Assembly (NCBI GenBank): GCA_903958995.1
Contig: CAJBVG010000253.1
Coordinates: 1 to 15,981, forward strand
Length of the DNA stretch: 15,981 nucleotides
Source of the DNA: an uncultured bacterium
Lineage (GTDB): Bacteria; Bacteroidota; Bacteroidia; Sphingobacteriales; Sphingobacteriaceae
Reading direction: 5' to 3'
Every line of letters begins with the position of its first letter. Within the stretch, counting starts at the first letter, position 1. Positions 1 through 7,789 of the stretch are shown piece by piece. A model generated the notes under the pieces. The model was given only the letters and a program-made list of their open reading frames with translations. It made no database searches and was not told the origin of the DNA. Both the position numbers and the translations under genes were made by a program.

Positions 1-1008
1 ATCTTCATCATATACAATAAATCCACCTGAACCTAACATTGTACCACTTACGAAACCACCTTCAGATAAGGACTCGTAGCTCATTAATCTATTTTCGCCA
101 GTTGCTGTTTTCATAAATAGGTTAGCAGGCAAAATAGGAACTGAAGATCCTCCAGCAACTACCGCTTTTAAACGCTTACCATTTTTAATTCCACCGCAAT
201 ATTTTTCTGAGTATAAAAATTCTTCAACAGGTAATCCAAGTTCAATTTCATAAACTCCTGGATTATTAATATGCCCACTTGCAGAAATTAATTTTGTACC
301 TGTACTTCTACCGATACCAATTTTTGCATATTCATCTCCACCCATATTAATTACTGGCACAACCGATGCTAATGTCTCCACATTATTTACTACTGTTGGA
401 CAAGCATATAAACCTGCAATAGCAGGGAATGGTGGTTTAATACGAGGGTTACCTCTTTTGCCTTCTAAAGATTCAAGCAAAGCTGTTTCTTCTCCGCAGA
501 TATAAGCACCAGCACCAGGATGAACGTATAGATCTAAATCATATCCTGAACCTAATATATTTTTTCCTAACCATCCGTTTGCATAAGCTTCAGCAATTGC
601 TTTTTCTAAAATGCGTAGTACATAGAAGTACTCACCACGGATATAGATGTAAGATGTTTTTGCACCTAATGCAAAACTAGCGGTAATCATTCCTTCAATT
701 AATAAATGAGGAATTTTTTCCATCAAGTAACGATCTTTAAAAGTACCTGGCTCCGACTCGTCGGCATTACAAACTAAGTAACGAGGTACACCTTCTGGTT
801 TAGCCAAGAAGCTCCACTTCATTCCAGTAGGAAATCCAGCTCCACCTCTACCTCTAAGTCCAGACTTTTTAACTTCTTCGACAACATCTTCAGGTGACAT
901 TGTTTTCAATGCTTTTTCTACAGATGCGTAACCGCCATTTTTGCGGTACACGTCATAGCCTTGTATTCCTTCGACATCAATATGTTCTAATAATATTTTT
1001 TTCGACAT
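1..1008 (-). CDS. nuoF: NADH-quinone oxidoreductase subunit F (3' end cut by window edge)
   Basis: This subunit of complex I carries FMN, binds NADH and passes electrons through a 4Fe-4S cluster towards NuoE and NuoG on the cytoplasmic face. The frame is open from ATG at 1008-1006 to the window edge, giving 336 codons; the family is usually about 430-450 residues. Visible family motifs are the glycine-rich GRGGAGFPTG (about residues 53-62), NADESEPGTFKDR (81-93) and GAGAYICGEETALL (165-178), which build the FMN and NADH sites. The C-terminal cysteines for the N3 cluster would lie beyond the window. The start is one base after the stop of the methyltransferase gene, so translation is probably coupled. 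nuoG is expected next, outside the window. Identification is firm. Confidence 0.96.
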   Translation of the reverse strand, partial: MSKKILLEHIDVEGIQGYDVYRKNGGYASVEKALKTMSPEDVVEEVKKSGLRGRGGAGFPTGMKWSFLAKPEGVPRYLVCNADESEPGTFKDRYLMEKIPHLLIEGMITASFALGAKTSYIYIRGEYFYVLRILEKAIAEAYANGWLGKNILGSGYDLDLYVHPGAGAYICGEETALLESLEGKRGNPRIKPPFPAIAGLYACPTVVNNVETLASVVPVINMGGDEYAKIGIGRSTGTKLISASGHINNPGVYEIELGLPVEEFLYSEKYCGGIKNGKRLKAVVAGGSSVPILPANLFMKTATGENRLMSYESLSEGGFVSGTMLGSGGFIVYDED

Positions 1009-1661
1009 ATTATTTCTTTTTTGCAATTACAAAATCTGCGAATCCAAATAGATCCCAGAATATACTTGGAATTATTTTTCCGTACTTCATTATATTATGA
1101 GGAATTTTAATTGGTATCATAAAAATATTTGGCCAATGTCTTCTCACTCCTCCGTTTACTACTTCAAAATTGTTTCTTAAAAACAAATTATACATTTCAT
1201 GTAATGAGAAAATTCTCACATGTGTATGGTCATCAAAATAATTCAATGTCCCTTTCATTCTTGGCAATCGAGTTGATTTCATTCCAGGGAATTCTAAATA
1301 AAAATACCCTCCAGGTTTTAATTTACTCAATAGTTTTTCAACTACTTCATCACCATTTTTTAAATGCTCAATAACGTGAGCCATCATAATAAAATCAAAG
1401 TGGTTATCGGGAATAGAATCAAATTCTAAACTTTCTAAATTCACCTCATAGAACGCCTTTACTACTTTGAAATCATTCTCATCATTATTATAATTTTTAT
1501 CTAAATCTAATCCGTGGTATTCACATAATGGGAACCACTTTTTAGTTTTAGATGCTGAATGATTTCCTGCACCAATATCAAGTAGTACAAAACTCTTATT
1601 CTTAAAAAATTTATTTAGAAAAAAATACTTCGCTGGCAATGCTAACTTTCTATACATATTA
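1005..1661 (-). repeat. 8-bp direct repeat flanking the methyltransferase gene
   Basis: The plus-strand octamer ACATATTA occurs at 1005-1012 and again at 1654-1661. Read on the coding strand, each copy is TAATATGT: a TAA stop, a single T, then an ATG start. The two copies bound the methyltransferase reading frame exactly. The stop and start codons account for six of the eight bases, so chance or convergence can explain part of the match. No transposase or terminal inverted repeat is present. Confidence 0.6.
1010..1657 (-). CDS. Class I SAM-dependent methyltransferase inside the nuo operon
   Basis: A 215-residue protein with a Rossmann-type methyltransferase core. The SAM-binding loop is LLDIGAGN (residues 25-32), an acidic residue ends strand 2 in GLDLDK (49-54), HVIEHL (94-99) is the post-motif II helix typical of the Methyltransf_11/23 group, and LKPGG (113-117) precedes strand 5. 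No transmembrane segment is obvious, although the C-terminal third is hydrophobic. The substrate cannot be read from the sequence; similar proteins often act on sugars, lipids or small molecules. The gene fits between nuoE and nuoF with one-base gaps on both sides, so it is transcribed and probably translated with complex I. Three sampled 60-base lines gave about 28-33% GC, against about 42% in two sampled lines of nuoD, which hints at later acquisition. A role in complex I, quinone or flavin chemistry is possible but unproven. Confidence 0.85.
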   Translation of the reverse strand: MYRKLALPAKYFFLNKFFKNKSFVLLDIGAGNHSASKTKKWFPLCEYHGLDLDKNYNNDENDFKVVKAFYEVNLESLEFDSIPDNHFDFIMMAHVIEHLKNGDEVVEKLLSKLKPGGYFYLEFPGMKSTRLPRMKGTLNYFDDHTHVRIFSLHEMYNLFLRNNFEVVNGGVRRHWPNIFMIPIKIPHNIMKYGKIIPSIFWDLFGFADFVIAKKK

Positions 1662-2177
1662 AATTGTATCTGTATAAGAACGTTGTCTGTTTTCTGCTTT
1701 CATTTTTTCTATCATGGTATCTACTTTCCCGTCAGTTAAATTTTCGAAATAGTCTTTACCACATTGTAACATTGGTGCTGTTCCGCAAGAGCCTAAACAT
1801 TCTACTGCTTTTAAAGTAAACATGCCGTCACTTGTTGTTTCACCAACTTTAATATTTAATTTTTTAGATAGATATTCTACTAATGCCTCTCCACCATTAA
1901 TTGCACATGGTCCGGTATGGCATACTTCTAAAACACATTTACCAACTGGCTTTAAATTGAACATCGAATAAAACGATGCTACTTCATAAACTTCAATTGG
2001 TTTCAATTGCAAAACTGTTGCAACGTAATCCATCGTATCAGCACTTAACCAACCACCAAATTCAGCTTGCGCTAAATGTAATACAGGAATCAATGCCGAT
2101 TTATGTTTGCCTTCTGGATATCTGGCAACCAAATTCTCGATGATGTCTAATGTCTCTTTAGAAAATGTCGTACTCAT
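1659..2177 (-). CDS. nuoE: NADH-quinone oxidoreductase subunit E
   Basis: A 172-residue thioredoxin-like 2Fe-2S subunit of the complex I NADH dehydrogenase module, which holds cluster N1a next to the FMN of NuoF. All four cluster ligands are visible: C86 and C91 (CHTGPC, spacing x4) and C127 and C131 (CLGSC, spacing x3). The N-terminal helical part has the usual ALIPVLHLAQ and ASFYSMF segments. Length is normal for the family. The start ATG is preceded by a 29-base gap after nuoD. The stop TAA is separated by one base from the methyltransferase start, not from nuoF as the usual order would predict. Confidence 0.97.
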   Translation of the reverse strand: MSTTFSKETLDIIENLVARYPEGKHKSALIPVLHLAQAEFGGWLSADTMDYVATVLQLKPIEVYEVASFYSMFNLKPVGKCVLEVCHTGPCAINGGEALVEYLSKKLNIKVGETTSDGMFTLKAVECLGSCGTAPMLQCGKDYFENLTDGKVDTMIEKMKAENRQRSYTDTI

Positions 2178-2206
2178 TGTATTATCTAAATAATTTTCAA
2201 TTTTAA

Positions 2207-3415
2207 TTATGCGTCTAATTCTCCTGCAATCACATTCAAACTACTCATCGTAACGATAGCGTCTGATAGTAATTGGCCTTTCACCATTTCAGAGAATGCT
2301 TGATAAATTATAAAGCATGGTCTGCGGAAGTGTAAGCGGAAAGGAGAACGACCTCCTTCAGAAATTAAATAAAATCCTAACTCACCATTTCCACCTTCTA
2401 CAGAATGGTAAACTTCAGCTTTAGGAATATCTACTTCACCCATCACAATTTTAAAGTGATAAATTAAAGCTTCCATGTTGTTGTATACATTCTCTTTTGG
2501 AGGAAGATAAAATTCTGGAACATCTGCATGATAAATGCCTTTAGGTTCTTTCTCGAATTTCGCTAAGGCTTGTTCAATTAAACGAACACTCTGCCATATC
2601 TCTGCGTTACGAACTAAGTAACGATCGTAAGTATCACCTTGAGTTCCTACTGGAACTTCAAATTCAAATTCTTGATATGATGAATAAGGATTCATCGCAC
2701 GAACATCATAATCAACACCAGCGGCTCTTAAGCAAGGACCAGTAAAGCCATAGTTCAATGCATCTTCTGCACTAATAGGCCCTACATCTCTAGTACGATC
2801 AATAAAGATTCTGTTTCTATCAAATAGGCTTTCAAATGATTTCATAATTGCTGGAAATTCATTCAAAAACTTTTTAAGTTTTGCAATTGATTTATCGTTA
2901 AAGTCTCTTTCGAAACCTCCAACGCGTCCGAAGTTTGTGGTTAAACGTGCACCACAAATTTCCTCGTAGATTTCATAAATTTTTTCACGCTCTTGCATCA
3001 AATACAAGAACCCTGTAAACGCACCAGTATCTACACCTAGAATACCATTACATATTAAGTGATCTGAAATACGTGCTAATTCCATGATGATAATTCTCAT
3101 GTAGTCTACGCGTTTCGGAGTTTCAATATTTAGTAATTTCTCTACTGTTAAATGCCAACCGAAATTATTGATTGGTGAAGAACAATAGTTCATTCTATCT
3201 GTAAGTGGTGTGATTTGATAGTAAGGTCTGTGCTCCGCAATTTTTTCAAATGCACGGTGAATATAGCCGATGGTCGATTCTGCGCTTAAAATCTTTTCGC
3301 CATCCATCTCTAAAACATTTTGGAACACACCATGCGTTGCAGGGTGAGTAGGACCAAGGTTTAGCGTGGTGGTTTCTTTTTCTAACGAATCGTCTCCTAA
3401 CTGAATATGAGCCAT
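2207..3415 (-). CDS. nuoD: NADH-quinone oxidoreductase subunit D (49 kDa subunit)
   Basis: A 402-residue subunit of the peripheral arm of complex I, related to the large subunit of NiFe hydrogenases, that forms most of the quinone-binding pocket with NuoB. The N-terminal hairpin motif NLGPTHPATHG (19-29) carries the histidine expected to contact the quinone headgroup, and YQITPLTDRMNYCSS follows as usual. The C-terminus (VIAGELDA) resembles the normal end of the family, close to the last helix beside NuoB. It is a stand-alone NuoD, not the fused NuoCD of enterobacteria. It lies 15 bases after nuoC and 29 bases before nuoE, in one transcription unit. No missing key residue was noticed. Confidence 0.97.
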   Translation of the reverse strand: MAHIQLGDDSLEKETTTLNLGPTHPATHGVFQNVLEMDGEKILSAESTIGYIHRAFEKIAEHRPYYQITPLTDRMNYCSSPINNFGWHLTVEKLLNIETPKRVDYMRIIIMELARISDHLICNGILGVDTGAFTGFLYLMQEREKIYEIYEEICGARLTTNFGRVGGFERDFNDKSIAKLKKFLNEFPAIMKSFESLFDRNRIFIDRTRDVGPISAEDALNYGFTGPCLRAAGVDYDVRAMNPYSSYQEFEFEVPVGTQGDTYDRYLVRNAEIWQSVRLIEQALAKFEKEPKGIYHADVPEFYLPPKENVYNNMEALIYHFKIVMGEVDIPKAEVYHSVEGGNGELGFYLISEGGRSPFRLHFRRPCFIIYQAFSEMVKGQLLSDAIVTMSSLNVIAGELDA

Positions 3416-3430
3416 AATTATTTCTATTTA

Positions 3431-3931
3431 TTATCTACCGAAGTAGCTATCGTTTTTATCAATTCTGTTTGGGTCTTCTAATGGATATTCTTTTCTCATT
3501 GGAAAAGCTACCATATCATCAACATTTAAGATGCGTTTCAAATTTGGATGTCCATCGAAAATAATTCCGAAGAAATCATAGGTCTCACGTTCTTGCCAAT
3601 TTGCTGATTTATATAACTTGCAAACGGTAGGAATGTGTGGATTAGATTCCGGTAAGAAAACTTTTAAACGTAACCTGAAATTAGACTCCAAACTATGCAA
3701 GTGATAAATCACAGCAAGTTGTTTATTGTCTGGATAATGAACTCCACATACATCCGTTAAAAAGCGAAAACGATAATTATCGTTTTCATTTAAATACGTT
3801 AAAATAGGAAGGAGTTGTTCTTTAGTTGTAGTAAAGGTTAATAACCCATAAGGTTCTACTACGTTTTGTACAGCTGAGCCAAACTTCTCTTGTAAGTCGG
3901 TCAACAAACTATCTTTATCAATCTGTATCAT
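3431..3931 (-). CDS. nuoC: NADH-quinone oxidoreductase subunit C (30 kDa subunit)
   Basis: A 166-residue subunit of the complex I connecting module, without cofactors, that packs on NuoD. The family signature is clear in the C-terminal half: WQERETYDFFGIIFDGHPNL followed by KRI, then FPMRKEYPL. The gene is separate from nuoD. Its ATG shares one base with the nuoB stop (TAATG), a typical coupling overlap, which also supports this start. Length is within the usual range for stand-alone NuoC. Confidence 0.96.
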   Translation of the reverse strand: MIQIDKDSLLTDLQEKFGSAVQNVVEPYGLLTFTTTKEQLLPILTYLNENDNYRFRFLTDVCGVHYPDNKQLAVIYHLHSLESNFRLRLKVFLPESNPHIPTVCKLYKSANWQERETYDFFGIIFDGHPNLKRILNVDDMVAFPMRKEYPLEDPNRIDKNDSYFGR

Positions 3932-4473
3932 TATTGAATTCCGTATTGAGCCATCAATTCTTGGTACTCTGGTAAATTTCTTCTTCTCATTGGTTCTACT
4001 TTCACCAAGTCCTGAATACGATTTAATCCATCGATAATTGCTTCCGGACGAGGAGGGCAGCCTGGCACATAAACATCAACAGGGATAATCTCATCGATAC
4101 CTTGCAAAACGCTGTAAGTATCAAAAATACCACCCGAAGACGCACAAGCTCCAACGGCTATTACCCAACGGGGCTCTGCCATTTGTAAATAAACTTGTTT
4201 TAATACAGGACCCATTTTTTTAGAGATGGTACCCATCACCATTAATAAGTCTGATTGGCGAGGTGAGAAACTTGGACGTTCTGAACCAAAACGTGCGATG
4301 TCATAATGGGAACCCATGGTTGCCATAAATTCAATTCCACAACAAGAAGTTGCAAAAGGTAATGGCCACAAGGAGTGCGAGCGGGCAAGACCAACCACTC
4401 TATCTAAACGAGTGGCAAAATATCCTTCTCCTTCAATGCCCTCTGGGGCTTCAACAATTTTTATGTCGCTCAT
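3931..4473 (-). CDS. nuoB: NADH-quinone oxidoreductase subunit B
   Basis: A 180-residue subunit carrying the terminal 4Fe-4S cluster N2, the immediate electron donor to quinone. The four ligands are in place: the tandem C44-C45 in TSCCGIEF, C110 in GACASSGG and C139 in VPGCPPRPE. The N-terminal part is shorter than in some relatives but complete. The start ATG at 4473 lies 110 bases after nuoA, an unusually long gap for this operon, and a candidate promoter box sits in it. The 3' end overlaps nuoC by one base. Confidence 0.97.
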   Translation of the reverse strand: MSDIKIVEAPEGIEGEGYFATRLDRVVGLARSHSLWPLPFATSCCGIEFMATMGSHYDIARFGSERPSFSPRQSDLLMVMGTISKKMGPVLKQVYLQMAEPRWVIAVGACASSGGIFDTYSVLQGIDEIIPVDVYVPGCPPRPEAIIDGLNRIQDLVKVEPMRRRNLPEYQELMAQYGIQ

Positions 4474-4528
4474 AGTACTAATTTACTAATCAAAAAAACG
4501 AACATCTTGCTTGATGCAGGACGCGCGG

Positions 4529-4536
4529 CAAATCTA
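4529..4536 (-). promoter_or_regulatory. Candidate -7 box TAGATTTG before nuoB
   Basis: The minus-strand octamer TAGATTTG matches the Bacteroidota promoter core TAnnTTTG. A TTTTG lies 16 bases upstream, somewhat closer than the usual -33 element. A start just downstream would give a leader of roughly 50 bases that opens with a GC-rich run (GCCGCGCGTCC), unlike the AT-rich surroundings. It could be an internal promoter giving nuoB and downstream genes transcription independent of nuoA. A chance match is possible in such AT-rich DNA. Confidence 0.4.
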
Positions 4537-4583
4537 CAACAAATAATGATTTCAAAAGTTTAAATAAAGAAAATATCCCTTAT

Positions 4584-4955
4584 TTATTCCCAGTCTAAAG
4601 CACCCTTTTTAATGATGTAAACAAAGCCTGCTAATAGGAGTCCGATAAACACGAACATCTCCATTAAACCTTGCATTCCCATCTCTCTAAAGTTAACCGC
4701 CCATGGGTACATAAAGATGACTTCCACATCGAATAATACGAATAAGATTGCCACTAAAAAGTACTTAATAGAAATCGGCGCACGTGCGTCACCCTGTTGC
4801 TCAATACCACATTCGAAAGTCTCCAATTTGTCTTTAGTTTTACGCTTCGGACCAACTAGGTGTGTTGCTAACATGGTTAAACCTACAAAGCCAATTGCCG
4901 CTAATAACTGAAGAACGATTGGGAAATAATCGGAAGGGAGAAAATTGCTTTCCAT
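4584..4955 (-). CDS. nuoA: NADH-quinone oxidoreductase subunit A
   Basis: A 123-residue membrane subunit of complex I with the expected three transmembrane helices (about residues 11-31, 65-86 and 93-114). The loop between helices 1 and 2 holds the conserved ETFECGIEQQGDAR segment, whose cysteine and glutamate lie near the quinone channel. It is the first gene of the nuo operon here. The start at 4955 is only about a dozen bases after the T-run of the preceding terminator, so its promoter must overlap that terminator (see 5001-5008). Length is normal. Confidence 0.96.
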   Translation of the reverse strand: MESNFLPSDYFPIVLQLLAAIGFVGLTMLATHLVGPKRKTKDKLETFECGIEQQGDARAPISIKYFLVAILFVLFDVEVIFMYPWAVNFREMGMQGLMEMFVFIGLLLAGFVYIIKKGALDWE

Positions 4956-4966
4956 AATATTAAAAT

Positions 4967-4999
4967 TAAAAAATCCTCAGTAATCTTCTTACTGAGGAT
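4967..4999 (-). terminator. Intrinsic terminator of the exb-ton-TPR operon
   Basis: The plus-strand arms 4973-4983 and 4989-4999 are perfect complements over 11 bp (core CCTCAGTAA / TTACTGAGG) with a five-base loop. On the minus strand the hairpin is followed directly by a T-run (4973-4967). It starts 13 bases after the TPR-gene stop codon. Stem, loop and T-run together fit a rho-independent terminator for transcripts arriving from 10751-5013. Confidence 0.85.
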
Positions 5000-5000
5000 A

Positions 5001-5008
5001 CAAATGTA
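5001..5008 (-). promoter_or_regulatory. nuoA: Candidate nuo operon promoter, -7 box TACATTTG
   Basis: The minus-strand octamer TACATTTG is an exact match to TAnnTTTG and lies between the TPR stop codon and the terminator hairpin. The -33 region contains GTTTTA but no clear TTG. A start a few bases downstream (about 4994-4997) would fall within the first hairpin arm, leaving a leader of about 40 bases before nuoA. No other exact box occurs in the interval between the TPR stop codon and nuoA, so this is the best candidate for the operon. Confidence 0.55.
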
Positions 5009-5012
5009 TGAT

Positions 5013-6611
5013 TTATTTTAATCCCGATAAAACGTCTTTTGCTTGTTTATCATTCGGGTCAATTTCTAAGACTTTTTGCCAATAGGTTTTAGATGTTGCC
5101 TTATCGTCTGCAACACTGAAGTAGTAGTCGCCCAAGTACTTATATGATTCTATCAGATCTTTACCTGATTTTTTAATATCATACTTAGGGTCTGCTAAAG
5201 TTAATTCGATGAACTTCTCATAGTATGGCTTAGCCATTCCATCATTTTTCTGATCAGCATTGTCAATTCTATAGTTATTACGACCTCTATATAACCATGC
5301 TGTAGCGAAGTCTGCTTTTATGCCAATTAGGCTTGCAAAGGCAGTATCCGACTTCACAAATTCACTTCCGAAATAGTATGCTCTACCGATATAGAAATAA
5401 TCAACTGGTGCTGCTTTAACATCAACAATTTTCTTTTCATATGATTCTGCAGCTAACTTGTATTTCTTTTGCGAGAAATAAGCATCTGCCAAATCTCCAT
5501 AAAGCTCTTTCGTAGTAGTATCCATACTGATCGCTTTAAGAATGTTCATCATACCTAACGAGTCAAGCTTGTTTTTAACTTGTAATTTACCTAAGTAAGA
5601 ATAGTCAGTTGATAAGATCTTACGTGGGTTCATGGTGAAGAATTTGTTCATCGCCATTAATCCTGTTTTGTAATCTTTTGTTTCGTATGATGAGTAACCC
5701 AATAAACGATAGATAATATTATCTGATGAATCTATTGGAATAATTTGTTTGATTAAGTCTGCCGACTCTTGGTATTGTTTACCGATGAACAAAAATCTAG
5801 CATAACGCAATTGTGAACTTAACGATTTGTCGGTAAGATCCATGTACTTCTTATAGTTCTCAACCGCATTGTCGTATTTTTTTGCACTTAATTCTAACTC
5901 TCCATATTCTCTATAAATTGGAGGGTAATTAGCATCAATGCTAATTGCTTTTTCAAACGCTGCTTTCGCTTCAATATAGTTTAGCGCGCGAGTGTACAAC
6001 TTTCCTGTACGTACGTGAGCGTTTGTATAGTTTGGATTAATTTTTAATGCTTCGTTATAATACTTCACCGCTTCCGAACCATTTGATTGTTCCATATAAA
6101 CATCACCTATTGAAACATAAATTTCTGGACTCTTAGGATTAATTGTTTTTGCACGAGTTAAATAACTCAAGGCATCATTATAATTTTTCTTGCCAAGCTC
6201 AGCATAAGCATTACCAATATTCATTAAGGTATTGTAATCTTTCCCTTGAGTAAGTGTTACCGCTTTGTCGAAAGTAGTTTTCGCATCAGCATCATTACCC
6301 AAGTCGAACATAATTGAACCTTGTCCAACCAAGTTTAATGCTGAATTAGGATTTGCTTCCAATCCTTTATCGAAACAGATTTTTGCCGAATCGATTTTGT
6401 CTTGCTTGTAATATGCTTTCCCTAAGTAGAAATAATTATCAGCATCACCAGGATTCGTAGTAATTAATTCAGAAAATATTCTTTTTGCGGTTTCAAATTG
6501 TTCTACTTCAATTGCATGAATACCTTCTAAAGCTTTTTGTGCTTTTACGATAGATACTGAGCATAGAATTACAAAAATTCCTAAAACAATTTTCTTCAGT
6601 TCGTTCTTCAT
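5013..6611 (-). CDS. Secreted tetratricopeptide-repeat protein
   Basis: A 532-residue protein with a Sec signal peptide: basic MKNELKK, a hydrophobic core, and a likely cleavage after VKA (residue 24). The rest is a near-continuous array of TPR units, recognisable by repeated alanine/tyrosine patterns and the NP turns, for example ATNPGDADNYFYLGKAYY-like, INPKSPEIYVSIGDVY and INPNYTNAHVRTGKLY. The last unit ends in VLEIDPNDKQAKDVL. No enzyme domain is visible, so it is probably a periplasmic scaffold. It is the last gene of the exbB-exbD-exbD-tonB operon, 35 bases after the lipoprotein gene and just before a terminator. This order recurs in related Bacteroidota (general knowledge), which suggests work with the TonB system or envelope transport, but its partner is unknown. 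Confidence 0.85.
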   Translation of the reverse strand: MKNELKKIVLGIFVILCSVSIVKAQKALEGIHAIEVEQFETAKRIFSELITTNPGDADNYFYLGKAYYKQDKIDSAKICFDKGLEANPNSALNLVGQGSIMFDLGNDADAKTTFDKAVTLTQGKDYNTLMNIGNAYAELGKKNYNDALSYLTRAKTINPKSPEIYVSIGDVYMEQSNGSEAVKYYNEALKINPNYTNAHVRTGKLYTRALNYIEAKAAFEKAISIDANYPPIYREYGELELSAKKYDNAVENYKKYMDLTDKSLSSQLRYARFLFIGKQYQESADLIKQIIPIDSSDNIIYRLLGYSSYETKDYKTGLMAMNKFFTMNPRKILSTDYSYLGKLQVKNKLDSLGMMNILKAISMDTTTKELYGDLADAYFSQKKYKLAAESYEKKIVDVKAAPVDYFYIGRAYYFGSEFVKSDTAFASLIGIKADFATAWLYRGRNNYRIDNADQKNDGMAKPYYEKFIELTLADPKYDIKKSGKDLIESYKYLGDYYFSVADDKATSKTYWQKVLEIDPNDKQAKDVLSGLK

Positions 6612-6646
6612 CTTTCTTATATTTATTATACTTTATTGACTAATTA

Positions 6647-7579
6647 TTAATTCGTACTAATAATACGAATTGGGGCACTTGCAGGTAAAAGTCCTGCTTT
6701 TAAAAATATTTTTTGTCCTTTATCACTTGATATAAACGATGCAAATCCTGTTGCTAATCCAGCTCTTGGTTCTCTGCTAATTGTATATACACTTCTAATT
6801 AATGCATATTGTTTCGTTGCCAAGTACGCTTGATATGGCTGATAGAAATAATCATCGCCTAAATCTCCTGGATCACCTTTTATTCCTATTGTATTAACGT
6901 TCTTTTTAAAGAAAATAGTACTGGAGTCATCACGATCACTTATCCAATTCAAACCGATTATACCTATAGCTCCTTTATTTTTACCTACATATGTTATTAC
7001 TTCTTCATTTGTTTTAAGTGCATAACCATTGATGTCTTTTTTGCCTACCAAATTGATCATGTACTGAACGGTGCTACTTTTAGAATTATCATACACAATG
7101 TTTATAGCACCTAAGTTCGATTTGTTATCGAGTTGGTTCCATTGTGTTTTATTTCCTCTAATAATTTCTCGCACATCGGCCAACTCTAATGTTGTATCGG
7201 TATTTGATTTGTTAATTATTAAAGCAATTGCATCTGTTGCAATTTTATTGGTTCTCGGGGTAATCTTTAATTTTGCGAACTGTGCTAATTCCTCGGCATT
7301 TAACTCACGAGGAAGTACAATCATTTGTACGCTATCGTTTAAGAATTGATTAATGACATCCGTTTCTGGTAGATATGCAATTTGAACATCGGCTTTCGGA
7401 TAAATGGTTTCGAAAACTTGCTCTTGAGAATCAATCACTGGTAATAGGGTTTCATCTGAAGCAATACGAACGTCGCCACTCGTTGTGGTATTTAATACTT
7501 TCCCATTTTTATCGTGTTCGGTACAAGAAACAATACCTCCCATTACAAGAACGAGTAGAGCGAAGTAGTTAGTTTTCAT
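6647..7579 (-). CDS. PstS-like periplasmic-binding-fold lipoprotein
   Basis: The preferred start is ATG at 7579-7577, giving 310 residues. It begins a proper lipoprotein signal peptide, MKTNYFALLVLVMGGIVSC, with lipobox IVSC and lipidated C19. The frame extends further upstream to 7642, but that extension overlaps the preceding gene and would bury the signal. The mature part looks like the PBP-like fold of phosphate-binding PstS: SDETLLPVI near the start, a NSKSSTVQYM segment where PstS has its substrate loop, GAIGIIGLNW, and a C-terminal FISSDKGQKIFLKAGLLP. No permease or ATPase genes accompany it, so transport by an ABC system is not supported here. The start overlaps the end of the upstream small gene by 11 bases. 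Family fold is fairly sure; ligand unknown. Confidence 0.8.
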   Translation of the reverse strand: MKTNYFALLVLVMGGIVSCTEHDKNGKVLNTTTSGDVRIASDETLLPVIDSQEQVFETIYPKADVQIAYLPETDVINQFLNDSVQMIVLPRELNAEELAQFAKLKITPRTNKIATDAIALIINKSNTDTTLELADVREIIRGNKTQWNQLDNKSNLGAINIVYDNSKSSTVQYMINLVGKKDINGYALKTNEEVITYVGKNKGAIGIIGLNWISDRDDSSTIFFKKNVNTIGIKGDPGDLGDDYFYQPYQAYLATKQYALIRSVYTISREPRAGLATGFASFISSDKGQKIFLKAGLLPASAPIRIISTN

Positions 7580-7778
7580 TGCGTAATTTGTATTTAATAA
7601 CCGAGCGATATAAACGAAAAAAGGAATAGACAATGAAAACACTGCCTATTCCAATTTTTATATTTTTTGAATAATCTGCTAAAAAGTTGGGTATAAATAT
7701 CAGTGCAATTCCTATTAATGTGTATAACACACCCATTAATATACCAAACACTAATAATACTTTATCTCTAGCATTCAC
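7569..7778 (-). CDS. Small two-helix membrane protein
   Basis: A 69-residue hypothetical protein with two predicted transmembrane helices (about residues 7-29 and 40-58), a short linker and a basic C-terminus (YRSVIKYKLRNEN). The start is GTG at 7778-7776; no in-frame ATG gives a better beginning except M15, which would cut into helix 1. It lies 11 bases after tonB, and its last codons contain the ATG of the lipoprotein gene, so it is tightly embedded in the operon. I do not recognise a named family. Its position suggests an inner-membrane accessory of the TonB/ExbBD set, but that is only inferred from context. Confidence 0.7.
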   Translation of the reverse strand: MNARDKVLLVFGILMGVLYTLIGIALIFIPNFLADYSKNIKIGIGSVFIVYSFFRLYRSVIKYKLRNEN

Positions 7779-7789
7779 TTCAATAATTA

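Noticed and set aside
894..1374. Plus-strand frames over the nuoF start and methyltransferase gene
   Set aside because: They cross two real minus-strand genes and show only low-complexity, Phe/Leu-rich sequence produced by AT-rich DNA.
7580..7642. An N-terminal extension of the PstS-like protein to 7642
   Set aside because: The extension overlaps the upstream small gene and places extra residues before a textbook lipoprotein signal peptide; the ATG at 7579 gives the lipobox at the right place.
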